Positions 1 through 8,881 of a DNA stretch of 13,674 nucleotides are shown one piece after another. The stretch comes from CAUUFM01 sp041844335 (GTDB lineage: Bacteria; Bacillota; Clostridia; Lachnospirales; Lachnospiraceae). Both the position numbers and the translations under genes were made by a program. Location of the stretch: NCBI GenBank assembly GCA_041844335.1, contig JBGZAX010000001.1, forward strand, positions 1-13,674, in the 5' to 3' direction. The notes below the pieces were generated by a model. That model was not told the origin of the DNA, did no database searches, and worked only from the letters and a program-made list of their open reading frames with translations. How positions within the stretch are numbered: the first letter of the stretch is position 1; each line of letters starts with the position of its first letter.

Positions 1-10
1 AGTTTTGAGA

Positions 11-16
11 TATAAT
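11..16 (+). promoter_or_regulatory. Possible -10 box of the V-ATPase operon promoter
   Basis: A perfect TATAAT lies 37 bases before the first operon start codon. The matching -35 element would fall upstream of the window edge, so only half of the promoter can be judged. If it is real, transcription would begin near position 23 and leave a leader of about 30 bases that carries the ribosome binding site at 38-47. Confidence 0.35.
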
Positions 17-52
17 ATTATGAGCATTTGTGAAAGTAGAGGTGATCAGAAA

Positions 53-364
53 ATGGCAAATGTTACAATTGAGGCGATACGAGCAGCCGAAAAGAAAGCG
101 GCAGATGAATTGAAGACTGCGAATATGGCGGGTGAAAAGGCTCTTATAGCGGCAAAAGATAAGGCAAATGAAATTTTGACCTCGTCAAAGGAAAGCTGTA
201 GCAGCGTGATAGAGCAGCACAGAAAGGAGGCTTTGGAGAGAGCGGATGCTTTAATAGAAACGACTGTTTCTAAATCCGATGAGGAACTGGAGAAACTTAA
301 GAGTAGTGCTAAGATTAAAGAAAATGAAGCTATTTTAGCCATACTTGAAGAGTTGACAGCATGA
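53..364 (+). CDS. ntpF: V-type ATPase peripheral-stalk subunit (G/H-like)
   Basis: This 103-residue protein is almost entirely charged and alanine-rich, with no membrane segment. It reads as one long helix, as expected of the small stalk subunit that pairs with subunit E as a coiled-coil stator holding the A3B3 head to subunit I. The symbol follows the Enterococcus hirae naming, where ntpF is the first operon gene; other schemes call it subunit G or H. I chose the ATG at 53 over an in-frame TTG at 5 and an ATG at 20, because AGAGGTGATC at 38-47, a long match to the 16S rRNA 3' end, sits just before it. Family assignment rests mainly on position (first gene, before subunit I) and coiled-coil composition, since this subunit diverges quickly. 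The reading frame ends 37 bases before subunit I. Confidence 0.8.
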   Translation: MANVTIEAIRAAEKKAADELKTANMAGEKALIAAKDKANEILTSSKESCSSVIEQHRKEALERADALIETTVSKSDEELEKLKSSAKIKENEAILAILEELTA

Positions 365-401
365 TGAACTTAAATTATTGGAAGGGAGGGTATAATAGCT
401 T

Positions 402-2411
402 ATGGCTGTATTATCCACTAAACGCCTAACCTTATGCGGCCTTAATAAAGACCGAAAACAAGTGCTTGAGCTTATTCAACGATTAGGCGTAGTTGAGGTG
501 CGTAAAGCCAAAAAGGGCGGAACAATTTTCAAAAAGAACGATGTCAGCAAGCAAAAAGCGGTCTTTGAAAAAAGTGCGAATGTTATCGGAAATGCCTTAT
601 CGATTATGGAAAAGGTTGTGGAAGATAAACGAGGCTTTTTTGAAAAAATGGACGGTAGAGTTCACATTAAAGTTGCGGAATTTGAAAAAGCTACTAAAGA
701 CCATTCTAAGGTTTATGACAAAGCAAACAGTATTGTGAAACTGCAAAGGGAAAGAACGGAGCTTGAAAACAACATACCAAGATTGGAGCTTCAAATAGAA
801 ACCCTGAAGCCTTGGATCGGGTTCGATTTGCCACTTGATTTTGAGGGCACGGAGAATACTAAAGCATTTATCGGACAAATTAAGACTCCTCTTAGTGAGC
901 CTGATATCTATAATGTGATCTCTTCTTACGATAAAGGACTTGATGCGGTGAATGTCGATATTATCAGTAGCAGTGACGAATTGACATGCCTGTGCGTGGT
1001 TTGTGCAAAGGATATCGCAGGGAAGGTAGGCGAGGCATTACAAAAAATAGATTTTGTAAGAGCACCATTTACCGGCATGAATCCAAAGCAGGAAGTTGAA
1101 AGGCTGAATAGTGAAATATCAGAATCCAAAGCAGGAATAGAAAGCATTGAGTCTGAGTTAAAGACATATGCCGGCAGTGTGAATGATATGAAGCTGGTGC
1201 ATGATTTTTATATTATGAGAGCCGATAAATATGACGTATTATCAAATATTGTTCAATCAAGTCATGTATTTGTTATCAGAGGGTATATACCGGAGCCGTA
1301 TGTTGAACAATTAAATACAGCTCTTGAACCTTTCGATGTGATATGCGAATTTGAAGATGTACATAAAAAGGATGACGAGCCTGTTATGCTTAAGAATAAA
1401 GGCTTTGCATCTCCTCTTGAGTCGGTTGTGGAAAGCTACAGCCTACCCGGCAGAGGAGAATTTGATCCTACCTTTTTGACAGCACTATTTTATTATATTT
1501 TATTCGGATTGATGTATTCAGATGCGGCTTACGGTCTGATATTAGTCATAGGAACGGGACTTGTTCTTGCAAAGTGCAAGAATTTAGAGCCTGAATTTAG
1601 AAAAACTCTTAAATTGTTTCAATATTGCGGTGTTGCAACGGCATTTTGGGGTATAATGTTCGGAAGCTTTTTTGGAGATGCTATAGATGTTATAGCGGCT
1701 ACTTTCTTCAACAGACCCGACATCAAGATGCCCGCACTTTGGTTCGTGCCGGTTAATCAGCCGATGCGAATGTTGGTATTTTCATTTGCAATAGGCTTGG
1801 CACATCTTATGCTCGGACTTTTTGCGCAGATGTACAATAATATCAGAAATCGCAGAATAAAGGACGCTATCTATGATGATGTATTTTGGATATTGTTTGT
1901 AGGCGGTTGCGTGCTCTTATTACTGTCATCACCTATGATTACAGGAATGTTGGGGCTGGGCTTTACGTTGTCTGCTGCAGGAGCAACGGCAGGCAAGGTT
2001 TCGGCGATTGTAGGAATGGTCGGCATTTTAGCCACAGCAGGCAGGGAATCAAAGGGATTCGGTAAGAGATTTCTGAAAGGATTGTACGGAGTATACGGTA
2101 TCACGGGATATCTAAGCGATGTGCTTTCGTATTCAAGATTACTTGCTCTTGGATTGGCTACCGGAGTTATTGCCAGCGTATTTAATAAAATCGGAAGTAT
2201 GTTTGGCGGCGGCATTGTAGGAGCGATACTTTTTATTATTGTTTTCGCAATAGGTCATACTTTAAATCTGCTTATAAACGTTCTTGGTGCATATGTGCAT
2301 GCCAATCGTTTACAGTATGTGGAATTTTATGGAAAGTTTTATAACGGTGGTGGCAGAAGATTTGAGCCATTTACCGAAAATACAAAATATTATAGAGTCG
2401 AGGAGGACTAA
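402..2411 (+). CDS. ntpI: V-type ATP synthase subunit I (a subunit)
   Basis: This is the 669-residue membrane stator that carries the two ion half-channels against the rotating K ring. Residues 1 to about 350 are hydrophilic and helical, forming the cytoplasmic arm that meets the peripheral stalks. From about F358 on there are several hydrophobic segments, roughly seven or eight, typical of the a/I family (V_ATPase_I). The hallmark is SYSRLLALGLA, with R579 as the arginine that neutralises the K-ring carboxylate during ion transfer. The C terminus keeps the family motif GAYVHANRLQYVEFY followed by the GGGRRFEPF tail. Its length matches the bacterial family. GGGAGG at 384-389 precedes the ATG at 402. 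The last codons contain the AGGAGG (2401-2406) used by the next gene, only 5 bases downstream, so the two are probably translationally coupled. Confidence 0.96.
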   Translation: MAVLSTKRLTLCGLNKDRKQVLELIQRLGVVEVRKAKKGGTIFKKNDVSKQKAVFEKSANVIGNALSIMEKVVEDKRGFFEKMDGRVHIKVAEFEKATKDHSKVYDKANSIVKLQRERTELENNIPRLELQIETLKPWIGFDLPLDFEGTENTKAFIGQIKTPLSEPDIYNVISSYDKGLDAVNVDIISSSDELTCLCVVCAKDIAGKVGEALQKIDFVRAPFTGMNPKQEVERLNSEISESKAGIESIESELKTYAGSVNDMKLVHDFYIMRADKYDVLSNIVQSSHVFVIRGYIPEPYVEQLNTALEPFDVICEFEDVHKKDDEPVMLKNKGFASPLESVVESYSLPGRGEFDPTFLTALFYYILFGLMYSDAAYGLILVIGTGLVLAKCKNLEPEFRKTLKLFQYCGVATAFWGIMFGSFFGDAIDVIAATFFNRPDIKMPALWFVPVNQPMRMLVFSFAIGLAHLMLGLFAQMYNNIRNRRIKDAIYDDVFWILFVGGCVLLLLSSPMITGMLGLGFTLSAAGATAGKVSAIVGMVGILATAGRESKGFGKRFLKGLYGVYGITGYLSDVLSYSRLLALGLATGVIASVFNKIGSMFGGGIVGAILFIIVFAIGHTLNLLINVLGAYVHANRLQYVEFYGKFYNGGGRRFEPFTENTKYYRVEED

Positions 2412-2416
2412 TTAAA

Positions 2417-2887
2417 ATGGGAAATATGGGACAGGTTTTAGCATTAACAGGAGCGGTATTGGCAGCATTATTGGCAGGCATCGGTTCGGCAATAGGTGTA
2501 GGTAAAGGCGGCAGAGCGGCGGCAGGAGCTATTACAGAGGATCCTAAGCTGTTCTCTAAGGTTCTTATTTTACAGCTGTTACCGGGAACACAGGGTATCT
2601 ACGGTTTGCTTATCGCATTCATCACATTGACACAGATAGGTATTATGGGCGGTGCGGCTCCGGATACATTGGGAAAGGGTTTGTTGTATTTTGCAGCTTG
2701 CTTGCCTATGGCATTTGTAGGATTATGGTCAGCTATACATCAGTCAAATGCATCTGTTGCAGCTATCGGTCTTGTTTCAAAAAGACCTGATCAGTTCGGT
2801 AAGGCTATGATTTTACCTGCAATGGTTGAGACTTACGCTATTCTTGCATTACTGGTTTCCATCCTGGCAATTTTCGGAATTAAATAA
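2417..2887 (+). CDS. ntpK: V-type ATPase rotor ring subunit K (c subunit), Na+-type
   Basis: This 156-residue proteolipid has four transmembrane helices arranged as two duplicated hairpins, and it builds the membrane ring that carries ions past subunit I. The ion-carrying carboxylate is E138 in the fourth helix, within MVETYAIL. The second helix has LPGTQGIYG with Q59 in the position that would hold the other glutamate, the usual state of two-hairpin K subunits. Residues matching the Na+ ligands of the Enterococcus hirae ring (L61, T64, Q65, Q110, E139) are all present as L55, T58, Q59, Q109 and E138, and Y62 matches the tyrosine that hydrogen-bonds the glutamate. This points to Na+ rather than H+ coupling; that is inference, not measured. 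The ATG at 2417 follows AGGAGG at 2401-2406; an internal ATG three codons on is less well placed. Confidence 0.96.
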   Translation: MGNMGQVLALTGAVLAALLAGIGSAIGVGKGGRAAAGAITEDPKLFSKVLILQLLPGTQGIYGLLIAFITLTQIGIMGGAAPDTLGKGLLYFAACLPMAFVGLWSAIHQSNASVAAIGLVSKRPDQFGKAMILPAMVETYAILALLVSILAIFGIK

Positions 2888-2930
2888 TATTAATAGTTAA
2901 TGTATTAAAAATAGAAAATTAGGAGGGACT

Positions 2931-3527
2931 ATGGCAGGATTAGATGTGATTATCAGTCAGATTGATAACAGCTCTAAAGAGAAAATAGAGCAAATCAAGG
3001 CGGATTCTGACAGGGAGTGCTCCAAGATAATAAATGAGGCTACGCAGGAGGCTGAAAAGAGACTTGCGGAGGCCAAAACCAGAGCGCAAAATGAGAGTGC
3101 GGACATAGAAAATAGAGCTGATTCTACGGCACAGCTTAAAATCAGACAGACATTATTGTCTTGCAAGCAAAAGCTTATATCCGATACTATCAAAAAGGCA
3201 AAGGAAACACTTCTATCAAAGGACGTTTCCGAATATTTTGATATATTGGTGAAAATAGCAGCCAAGTATGGCAGAGGAGAAACCGGAGAGATAATTTTAT
3301 CTAAAAACGATAAGAACAGATTGCCGGCTGATTTTGAGAACAGAGTGAATTCCGCATTGGCTGATAAGAAAGGTTCATTAAAGCTGTCCGCCGATACAGC
3401 TGATATAAACGGGGGATTTATATTAAAATACAGTCAGGTTGAGGAAAATTGCTCTATAGATGCACTTTTTGACAATTCCTATGATGTGTTGGTCGATAAG
3501 GTAAATGAAGTGTTATTTTCTAAATAA
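2931..3527 (+). CDS. ntpE: V-type ATP synthase subunit E (peripheral stalk)
   Basis: This 198-residue protein is the larger half of the E-G stator stalk, which clamps the top of the B subunits to the membrane arm of subunit I. Residues 1 to about 85 are a long charged helix rich in E, K and A. Residues from about 100 on form a mixed globular domain with the family-like stretch ISDTIKKAKETL and a C-terminal GGFILKYSQVEENCSIDALF, which matches the usual end of the E family where a strand and helix cap the head. There is no signal peptide or membrane segment. AGGAGG at 2921-2926 sets the ATG at 2931. The 43-base gap after subunit K is the widest in the operon but holds no clear terminator or promoter. 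Confidence 0.93.
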   Translation: MAGLDVIISQIDNSSKEKIEQIKADSDRECSKIINEATQEAEKRLAEAKTRAQNESADIENRADSTAQLKIRQTLLSCKQKLISDTIKKAKETLLSKDVSEYFDILVKIAAKYGRGETGEIILSKNDKNRLPADFENRVNSALADKKGSLKLSADTADINGGFILKYSQVEENCSIDALFDNSYDVLVDKVNEVLFSK

Positions 3528-3544
3528 AAATTTAAGGAGAAGAT

Positions 3545-4513
3545 ATGGCGGATAGAGAATTTATTTATCAGGTCGCGCGTATCAGAGCTAAGGAATTAAC
3601 ACTTTTATCTGCGGCATTCATCAGGCAATTATTATCTGCCGGAAGTGTCGATGAGTGTGTAAAGCTCCTTACAGAGAAAAACTGGGGAGCTGATGATGCT
3701 GAAAATATAGAAGAGTTACTTAGAGGAGAACGCGAAAAGACTTGGAATCTTATGCGTGAAATGTTGGAGGATATATCGGTGTTTGATGTATTCCTCTACA
3801 GCAATGATTATCATAATCTGAAAGCGGCTATGAAATCGGAGCTTGTTAAACAGGAGCAGGATAATGCATATATAAATCAGGGCACGGTGGATTTGGATCT
3901 TATAAAAAAATCTGTCGCCGAAAATGATATGACCTATCTTCCTGAACGTATGAGAGAGGCGGCAAGAAAGGCTTATGATATTTTGCTGCATACGGGAGAC
4001 AGTCAGGAAAGTGATATAATAATAGATAGAGCGGCTCTTGATGATATATATAGGGCAGGCAAGGAATCCTTCAGCGAATTTATTAGAATGTATGCGGAGC
4101 TTACTGTTGCCTGTGCAGACATAAAAATCGCTATCAGAGCGGCAAGGACGGGAAAGGATAAGGGCTTTTTGAAGAAAGCCTTAGCACTTTGTGACAGCCT
4201 TAATATAGAGTTGCTTACGAATGCCGCTTTTGATTCCGAACAGGCGATAGGTGATTATATAAAACTTACAGCTTATAGCGATGCGGCTGAAGCTTTGTCA
4301 AGCTCCATATCGGAATTTGAGGTTTGGTGCGATAATTATATGATAAAGGCGATGAAATCCCAGCTATCCGAAAGCTTTGGGATAGGACCGCTTGCCGCCT
4401 ATGTTTTGGCTAGAGAAAATGAGATAAAGACAGTACGTTTAATACTATCCGGCAAGCAAAACAGCCTGCCAAACGAGGTAGTAGAGGAAAGGATAAGGGA
4501 GATGTATGTATAA
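3545..4513 (+). CDS. ntpC: V-type ATP synthase subunit C (d subunit, AC39 family)
   Basis: This 322-residue helical protein is the socket that couples the D-F central shaft to the K ring. It has the family's all-helical look with three similar helical lobes, and shows typical features such as the N-terminal YQVARIRAKELTLLS, a central DIKIAIRAARTGK and a C-terminal YVLARENEIKTVRLILSGK. That last stretch is the best-conserved segment of the AC39/d family. Length is close to the usual 330 residues. AAGGAGA at 3534-3540 precedes the ATG. Its last 8 bases overlap the start of subunit F, so the two are likely translated in a coupled way. Confidence 0.93.
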   Translation: MADREFIYQVARIRAKELTLLSAAFIRQLLSAGSVDECVKLLTEKNWGADDAENIEELLRGEREKTWNLMREMLEDISVFDVFLYSNDYHNLKAAMKSELVKQEQDNAYINQGTVDLDLIKKSVAENDMTYLPERMREAARKAYDILLHTGDSQESDIIIDRAALDDIYRAGKESFSEFIRMYAELTVACADIKIAIRAARTGKDKGFLKKALALCDSLNIELLTNAAFDSEQAIGDYIKLTAYSDAAEALSSSISEFEVWCDNYMIKAMKSQLSESFGIGPLAAYVLARENEIKTVRLILSGKQNSLPNEVVEERIREMYV

Positions 4514-4829
4514 GATTGCTGTAATGGGCGACAGAGACAGTATATACGGCTTTGCAGCCCTCGGACTCACTCCTTTTCCTGTTAGTGATCCTGAGCAGGC
4601 TGTAAGGACGTTAAGAGATTTGGCGGAGGATAATTATGCGGTTATCTATATAACGGAGGCGCTGGCTGAGGCTATCGAAGGTGAAATAGATAAATATCGT
4701 GAAAGCAGATTGCCGGCTATAATACTGATACCGGGAGTTTCCGGAAATACCGGCAAGGGAATTTTGGCGGTTAAGAAATCAGTGGAACAGGCAGTCGGAT
4801 CAGATATTATATTTGGAAATGGTGGGTGA
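4506..4829 (+). CDS. ntpG: V-type ATP synthase subunit F (central shaft)
   Basis: This 107-residue protein is the small central-shaft partner of subunit D; it binds the shaft and can modulate ATP hydrolysis. It starts MYKIAVMGDRDSIYGFAALG, the conserved opening of the F family, followed by a Rossmann-like alternation (AVIYITEALAE, then PAIILIPG). The C-terminal part VKKSVEQAVGSDII is the helix expected to lie along subunit D. The symbol follows Enterococcus hirae naming, where the F homologue is ntpG; many annotations use ntpF or atpF instead. The ATG overlaps the end of subunit C by 8 bases, and its ribosome binding site (AAGGGA, 4495-4500) lies inside that gene. Only 9 bases separate it from subunit A. 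Confidence 0.93.
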   Translation: MYKIAVMGDRDSIYGFAALGLTPFPVSDPEQAVRTLRDLAEDNYAVIYITEALAEAIEGEIDKYRESRLPAIILIPGVSGNTGKGILAVKKSVEQAVGSDIIFGNGG

Positions 4830-4838
4830 GATAGATAA

Positions 4839-6629
4839 ATGAATAGTAAAGGCGTTACAAGTAGAGGCGTTATAAAAAAAGTAGCAGGACCTTTGGTAAT
4901 AGCGGAGGGAATGCGTGATGCAAATATGTTTGACGTAGTTAGGGTAAGTAAGGAAAGACTGATAGGTGAAATCATAGAAATGCATGGAGATGAGGCATCC
5001 ATTCAGGTTTATGAGGAAACATCGGGACTTGGCCCCGGAGAGCCTGTAGAATCTACAGGAATTCCTGTAAGTGTAGGTCTTGGACCGGGACTTATAGGCA
5101 GTATCTATGACGGTATTCAAAGACCGCTTAATGCCATTATGGAAAAGACCGGTTCAAATCTGTTGAAGCGCGGTGTGGAGGTGGAACCTCTTGATGTGAG
5201 CAAGAAATGGCATTTTACTCCGGTAGCTAAGGTAGGAGATGAGCTGGTAGGCGGAGATATCTTAGGAACCGTACAGGAAACCGACATAGTAGTACAGAAA
5301 ATAATGCTCCCTCCCAACATGAAAGGCAAGCTTGAGGATATTAATGAGGGAGATTTTACCGTAACGGAGGCGATAGGACATATCATAAATGAAAAGGGAG
5401 AAAGGCAGGAGCTGCTATTAATGCAAAGATGGCCGGTTCGTGTGGGCAGACCCTATGCTAAAAAGCTGCCTCCAAACTCCCCTCTAATTACAGGACAGAG
5501 AGTAATAGATACATTGTTCCCTATAGCAAAGGGCGGTACGGCGGCGGTTCCGGGGCCTTTCGGTTCAGGAAAAACTGTAGTTCAGCATCAGCTGGCAAAG
5601 TGGGCTGATGCCGATATAATAGTATATATAGGCTGCGGTGAGCGTGGAAATGAGATGACTGATGTTCTTAACGAGTTTCCGGAACTAAAGGATCCTAAGA
5701 CCGGAAAGTCCTTAATGGAAAGAACAGTCCTGATTGCCAATACATCGGATATGCCGGTTGCAGCTCGTGAAGCATCTATTTATACCGGAATTACCATAGC
5801 GGAATATTTTAGAGATATGGGATATTCGGTAGCTCTTATGGGTGACTCCACCTCAAGATGGGCGGAGGCTTTAAGAGAGATGTCGGGACGACTTGAGGAA
5901 ATGCCCGGAGAAGAGGGCTATCCTGCCTATCTCGGTTCTCGTTTGGCACAGTTCTATGAAAGAGCCGGAAAGGTTATATCCTTAGGAAAAGAGGGAAGAG
6001 AGGGAGCCTTATCGGTAATCGGAGCGGTAAGCCCCGCCGGCGGTGATATTTCAGAGCCGGTAACTCAGGCTACTCTTCGTATAGTAAAGGTATTCTGGAG
6101 ACTTGATTCGGATCTTGCATATAGACGACATTTTCCTGCCATAAATTGGCTTAACAGCTATTCTTTATATCAGGACGATATGGAGAAATGGTTTGACGAT
6201 AATGTGGACAAAGAGTGGAGCAACCTAAGAGGACAGATAATGCTGCTGTTACAGGAAGAGTCGGAATTAAATGAAATCGTGCAGCTGGTAGGTATGGATG
6301 CTCTGTCGGCTCCTGACAGACTTAAGCTTGAGGTTGCTCGTTCCATAAGAGAGGACTATTTGCATCAGGATGCATTCCACGAGGTGGATACGTATACCTC
6401 AGCCAGAAAGCAAAGAATAATGATGGAGCTTGTTTTACAGTATTATAAGGATGCAAAAGAGGCTCTTGATAAGGGTGCGAACATTGAAAAACTGGTAAAT
6501 CTGCCTGTAAGAGAGCAGATAGGTCGTTACAAGTATATTCCGGATGTTGAACTTGACAAGGCTAAGGAAGATATAATGAAGACATTACTTGTTCAATGCG
6601 CCGACGCTGTGAATCAAAAGGAGGACTGA
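4839..6629 (+). CDS. ntpA: V-type ATP synthase catalytic subunit A
   Basis: This 596-residue protein is the nucleotide-hydrolysing or -synthesising subunit of the A3B3 head. The P-loop GPFGSGKT is at 239-246 with K245 and T246 for phosphate and Mg2+. The catalytic glutamate is E268 in GCGERGNE, and the Walker B aspartate is D336 in LMGDSTSRW. The alpha/beta ATPase signature PAINWLNSYS is at 433-442. The region of roughly residues 110-200 is the non-homologous bulge that distinguishes V/A-type A subunits from F-type beta. All key residues are present and the length is normal, so the enzyme should be active. The ribosome binding site is weaker than its neighbours' (GGTGAG, 4825-4830, overlapping the subunit F stop), consistent with coupling to subunit F translation. 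Confidence 0.98.
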   Translation: MNSKGVTSRGVIKKVAGPLVIAEGMRDANMFDVVRVSKERLIGEIIEMHGDEASIQVYEETSGLGPGEPVESTGIPVSVGLGPGLIGSIYDGIQRPLNAIMEKTGSNLLKRGVEVEPLDVSKKWHFTPVAKVGDELVGGDILGTVQETDIVVQKIMLPPNMKGKLEDINEGDFTVTEAIGHIINEKGERQELLLMQRWPVRVGRPYAKKLPPNSPLITGQRVIDTLFPIAKGGTAAVPGPFGSGKTVVQHQLAKWADADIIVYIGCGERGNEMTDVLNEFPELKDPKTGKSLMERTVLIANTSDMPVAAREASIYTGITIAEYFRDMGYSVALMGDSTSRWAEALREMSGRLEEMPGEEGYPAYLGSRLAQFYERAGKVISLGKEGREGALSVIGAVSPAGGDISEPVTQATLRIVKVFWRLDSDLAYRRHFPAINWLNSYSLYQDDMEKWFDDNVDKEWSNLRGQIMLLLQEESELNEIVQLVGMDALSAPDRLKLEVARSIREDYLHQDAFHEVDTYTSARKQRIMMELVLQYYKDAKEALDKGANIEKLVNLPVREQIGRYKYIPDVELDKAKEDIMKTLLVQCADAVNQKED

Positions 6630-6635
6630 TAAAAA

Positions 6636-8009
6636 ATGCCTAGAGAATATAGAACAATACAAGAGGTGGCAGGCCCTTTAATGCTGGTTCGCGGCGTAGA
6701 GGGAGTCACCTATGATGAAATGGGAGAAATTGAGCTGGTTAACGGCGAAAGAAGACGTTGCAAGGTGCTTGAGATAAACGGCAGCGATGCACTTGTTCAG
6801 CTGTTCGATGCCGCTACGGGAATAAACCTTGAAAGCAGTAAGGTGAGGTTTCTCGGAAAAACAATGGAGCTTGGCGTATCTGCCGACATGCTCGGTAGAG
6901 TATTTGACGGTATAGGAAGACCTATTGATAACGGTCCTGAAATTCTTCCGGATATGAGAATGGATATAAACGGTCTTCCGATGAACCCTGCCGCAAGAAG
7001 CTATCCTGAGGAGTTCATACAGACAGGCGTGTCTGCAATTGACGGACTTAATACATTGGTTCGTGGACAAAAACTGCCTATCTTCTCAGCATCAGGTTTA
7101 CCACATGCAAAACTTGGAGCACAGATAGCAAGACAGGCCAAGGTTAGAGGAACAGATGAAAATTTCGCCGTTGTGTTTGCTGCGATGGGTATTACCTTTG
7201 AGGAGTCAAATTTCTTCATTGACAGCTTTAAGGAAACCGGAGCTATTGACAGAACCGTACTATTTATAAATTTGGCTAACGATCCGGCAGTGGAGCGTAT
7301 CTCTACACCGAGAATGGCTCTTACAGCTGCTGAATATTTGGCATTTGAGAAAGATATGCATGTGCTTGTTATCTTAACGGACATAACAAACTATGCCGAT
7401 GCTCTTCGTGAGGTATCTGCGGCTCGTAAAGAGGTTCCGGGACGTAGAGGATATCCGGGATATATGTACACCGATCTTGCCACATTATATGAAAGAGCGG
7501 GTCGTCAGTACGGAAAAAAGGGTTCTATCACAATGATACCTATCTTAAGTATGCCTGAAGATGATAAGACACACCCTATTCCCGACCTCACAGGATATAT
7601 CACGGAGGGTCAGATAATACTTAGCCGTGAGCTTTATAGAAAGGGCTGTAATCCTCCGATCGATGTTCTTCCGTCATTATCCCGTCTAAAGGATAAGGGT
7701 ATCGGTAAGGGTAAGACCAGAGCGGATCATGCAAACACTATGAATCAGTTGTTTGCCGCCTATGCTCGTGGAAAGGAAGCTAAGGAATTAATGATAATCT
7801 TAGGTGAAGCCGCTTTAACGGAGATGGATAAGCTGTACGCAAAATTTGCAGATGAATTTGAGGCAAGATACATTGATCAGGGTTACACCACAAACAGAAC
7901 CATTGAAGAAACCTTGGATCTGGGTTGGGAGCTGCTCAGAATTTTACCGAGAGCGGAGCTTAAGAGAATAAAAGATGAATTCTTAGATGAGTATTACGAT
8001 AAAAAATAA
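6636..8009 (+). CDS. ntpB: V-type ATP synthase regulatory subunit B
   Basis: This 457-residue protein is the non-catalytic partner that alternates with A in the head hexamer. It lacks a P-loop: the corresponding segment is SASGLPHAKLG (from S151), as is standard for B. It still supplies the arginine finger to the neighbouring A site, R350 in PSLSRL, the same residue number as in the Enterococcus hirae B subunit. The N-terminal beta-barrel (YRTIQEVAGPLMLVRGVEG) and the segment VFDGIGRPIDNGP are typical. AAGGAGG at 6618-6624, inside the end of subunit A, sets the ATG just 6 bases after the A stop. The stop codon overlaps the AAGGAGG used by subunit D. Confidence 0.98.
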   Translation: MPREYRTIQEVAGPLMLVRGVEGVTYDEMGEIELVNGERRRCKVLEINGSDALVQLFDAATGINLESSKVRFLGKTMELGVSADMLGRVFDGIGRPIDNGPEILPDMRMDINGLPMNPAARSYPEEFIQTGVSAIDGLNTLVRGQKLPIFSASGLPHAKLGAQIARQAKVRGTDENFAVVFAAMGITFEESNFFIDSFKETGAIDRTVLFINLANDPAVERISTPRMALTAAEYLAFEKDMHVLVILTDITNYADALREVSAARKEVPGRRGYPGYMYTDLATLYERAGRQYGKKGSITMIPILSMPEDDKTHPIPDLTGYITEGQIILSRELYRKGCNPPIDVLPSLSRLKDKGIGKGKTRADHANTMNQLFAAYARGKEAKELMIILGEAALTEMDKLYAKFADEFEARYIDQGYTTNRTIEETLDLGWELLRILPRAELKRIKDEFLDEYYDKK

Positions 8010-8021
8010 GGAGGGTAAATA

Positions 8022-8711
8022 ATGGCTGCAACGCACGTAAACCCTACTAGAATGGAGCTTACTCGTCAAAAGAAAAAGCTGATTACAGCAACCAGAGGAC
8101 ATAAATTATTAAAAGACAAGCGCGATGAATTAATGCGTCGTTTTTTAGATATGGTCAGAGTAAATAAAGCACTTCGTGAAAAGGTGGAAAAGAACATTAA
8201 GGATGCCAACAATAACTTTGTTCTGGCAAGAGCGGGAATGTCCGATGAGATCTTAAATGTTGCATTAATGATGCCTAAACAGGAGGTCTATCTTGAAACC
8301 GATACAAAGAATGTTATGAGTGTGGATATTCCGGTTTTTGAGTACAAGACCAAGAGCAGCAACCCTGCCGATATTTACTCCTATGGCTATGCATTTACCT
8401 CAGCGGATCTCGATGATTCCGTATATAAGCTTTCACAAATTTTGCCGGATTTATTAAAGCTTGCGGAGGTTGAAAAATCCTGCCAGTTAATAGCGGCGGA
8501 AATTGAAAAGACCAGAAGACGTGTTAATGCTTTGGAACATGTTATGATTCCCAGGGCACAGGATAATATCAGGTATATTAAGATGAAGCTTGATGAGGCT
8601 GAGAGAAGCTCACAGACTCGATTGATGAAGGTTAAGGATATGATGCTTGAAGAGGCACACGGATATTCTAAGAAAAAACCGGAAGCGGTTGTAGTTGAAG
8701 TAGAAGATTAA
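8022..8711 (+). CDS. ntpD: V-type ATP synthase subunit D (central rotor shaft)
   Basis: This 229-residue protein is the coiled-coil shaft that turns inside A3B3 and sits on subunit C. The N-terminal helix carries the family motif NPTRMELTRQKKKL (from N7), followed by a highly basic heptad-like run. The matching C-terminal helix includes TRRRVNALEHVMIPR (from T164). The two helices pair into the shaft, and the middle part (about 90-135) is the short hairpin head. The C-terminal tail past about 210 (KKKPEAVVVEVED) is acidic and probably disordered. AAGGAGG at 8008-8014 precedes the ATG. It is the last gene of the operon; a terminator begins 7 bases after the stop. No ntpJ-type potassium transporter gene follows, unlike in E. 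hirae. Confidence 0.96.
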   Translation: MAATHVNPTRMELTRQKKKLITATRGHKLLKDKRDELMRRFLDMVRVNKALREKVEKNIKDANNNFVLARAGMSDEILNVALMMPKQEVYLETDTKNVMSVDIPVFEYKTKSSNPADIYSYGYAFTSADLDDSVYKLSQILPDLLKLAEVEKSCQLIAAEIEKTRRRVNALEHVMIPRAQDNIRYIKMKLDEAERSSQTRLMKVKDMMLEEAHGYSKKKPEAVVVEVED

Positions 8712-8717
8712 AACTAT

Positions 8718-8753
8718 AAGAATCCTGCACTTATAAGTGTGGGGTTCTTTTTA
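8718..8753 (+). terminator. Rho-independent terminator of the V-ATPase operon
   Basis: The arms 8718-8732 and 8735-8749 pair over up to 15 positions, counting G-U pairs, though the innermost pairs must open to make the loop. A T-rich run follows (8747-8753). It starts 7 bases after the subunit D stop, so it should end the nine-gene transcript. Confidence 0.88.
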
Positions 8754-8852
8754 TTTGATTTAAAATCCTGTCCGGTGAATATTTTGCACTCAGTCACTTC
8801 GTAAAAAACAATCATGTGCGTAATGATGGCTGATTTGATATGCCAATAAGGC

Positions 8853-8881
8853 TTGACCGCAGTTTTTTTACAATGTATAAT
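8853..8881 (+). promoter_or_regulatory. Sigma-A type promoter of the amidohydrolase gene
   Basis: TTGACC (8853-8858) and TATAAT (8876-8881) are separated by 17 bases, matching the housekeeping consensus at 11 of 12 positions. Transcription would begin near 8888 and give a leader of about 84 bases. I see no recognisable riboswitch in that leader. The rest of the 260-base gap between the operon terminator and this promoter (8754-8852) shows nothing I can support. Confidence 0.75.

Noticed and set aside
5..52. Starting the first gene at TTG 5 or ATG 20.
   Set aside because: The strong ribosome binding site at 38-47 and the family-like N terminus both point to ATG 53. A TATAAT overlapping the upstream region also argues against it being coding.
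353..396. TTGACA at 353-358 and TATAAT at 391-396, before subunit I, as an internal promoter.
   Set aside because: The spacing is 32 bases, far beyond the usable 16-19, so the two perfect hexamers do not form a promoter together.
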